A model generated the notes under the pieces. The model ran no database searches and was not told the origin of the DNA. It saw only the letters and a program-made list of their open reading frames with translations. Shown here one piece after another: positions 4,715-5,056 of a stretch of DNA of 5,056 nt (positions within the stretch are counted from its first letter, which is position 1; every line of letters begins with the position of its first letter). The position numbers and the translations under genes are program-made. The stretch spans positions 1 to 5,056 of the forward strand of contig JAFNXT010000328.1 in NCBI GenBank assembly GCA_017378975.1. The letters run 5' to 3'. This DNA is from Oscillospiraceae bacterium. GTDB lineage: Bacteria > Bacillota > Clostridia > Oscillospirales > Oscillospiraceae.

Positions 4715-5056
4715 TCATGACCTTTCAGTGATCACATTGGCAAGTCTTGCGAACTCCGGGATGCCAAGGGTCTCGCCCCGGACGTTCTCATCGAAGCCGC
4801 AGTCGGCGATCACCTCGGCGGCACCGGCCTTGCCCAACTGAGAGAAGCCGGAGGCCAGACCGTTGCTGAGCTTCTTGCGCCGCATGGCGAAGCTGGCCCG
4901 GACCGTGCGGAAGAAGATGTCCTTATCCCGGATATCCCAAGGCAGCTCCTTACGGACCTTCAGATGGACCACGGCGGAGGTCACCTTGGGCTGGGGCAGG
5001 AAGCACCCGGCCGGCACGTCGAAGAGGATCTGGGGTTCTGCGTAATACTGGCAGAA
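4715..5056 (-). CDS. rsmA: 16S rRNA (adenine1518/1519-N6)-dimethyltransferase, C-terminal part
   Basis: RsmA/KsgA uses S-adenosylmethionine to dimethylate the two adjacent adenines in the 3'-terminal helix 45 of 16S rRNA during late 30S assembly. The visible 113 residues are the C-terminal 40 percent or so of a protein normally near 285 aa. They start in the end of the Rossmann catalytic domain, with QYYAEPQILFDVPAGCFLPQPKV, the conserved segment after the catalytic motif. They continue through the small helical C-terminal domain with VRASFAMRRKKLSNGL and the closing RGETLGIPEFARLANVI. The SAM-binding motifs and start codon lie beyond the right window edge. The reading frame is open through position 5056; a GTG at 5017 is an internal valine codon, not a start. 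It is convergent with the acyltransferase gene and shares the hairpin at 4672-4705. Confidence 0.96.
   Translation of the reverse strand, partial: FCQYYAEPQILFDVPAGCFLPQPKVTSAVVHLKVRKELPWDIRDKDIFFRTVRASFAMRRKKLSNGLASGFSQLGKAGAAEVIADCGFDENVRGETLGIPEFARLANVITERS

Noticed and set aside
1..5056. CRISPR arrays, insertion sequences, prophage or tRNA genes
   Set aside because: I saw no regularly spaced direct repeats, transposase or integrase motifs, attachment-site duplications or cloverleaf-forming segments on either strand.

Overview
The window looks like a chromosomal segment of a moderately high-GC, spore-forming Firmicute. The best guess is a Clostridia member of the Oscillospiraceae/Ruminococcaceae type. 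This rests on an unmistakable spo0A, strong Gram-positive Shine-Dalgarno sites, sigma-A promoters with 17-bp spacers, and GC-rich third codon positions. The genus assignment is inference only.

Layout from left to right. Positions 1-954 (minus) hold the N-terminal 318 residues of aspartyl-tRNA synthetase (aspS), cut by the window edge, with its own promoter at 994-1022. Positions 1059-2336 (minus) hold a complete M18 zinc aminopeptidase (apeB type, 425 aa). Positions 2337-2637 form a 301-bp divergent intergenic region with outward promoters for apeB and spo0A, Spo0A-box-like sites, nested inverted repeats and a LexA-box-like palindrome. Positions 2638-3411 (plus) hold spo0A (257 aa), closed by a strong intrinsic terminator at 3446-3499. 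Positions 3570-4658 (plus) hold a membrane acyltransferase of the acyltransferase-3 family, expressed alone from a near-consensus promoter at 3513-3541. A perfect 15-bp hairpin at 4672-4705 separates it from the convergent rsmA/ksgA gene (4715 to past 5056, minus), of which only the C-terminal 113 codons are visible.

Most of the content is housekeeping: tRNA charging, peptide turnover, and rRNA dimethylation. The sporulation master regulator is embedded among these genes as a single gene rather than beside spoIVB, and every complete gene appears to be its own transcription unit. No mobile element, CRISPR array, tRNA/rRNA gene or clearly novel multi-gene system is visible. The parts most worth a second look are the apeB-spo0A intergenic region, a substitution in the acidic pocket of the Spo0A receiver domain, and the orphan acyltransferase between spo0A and rsmA.
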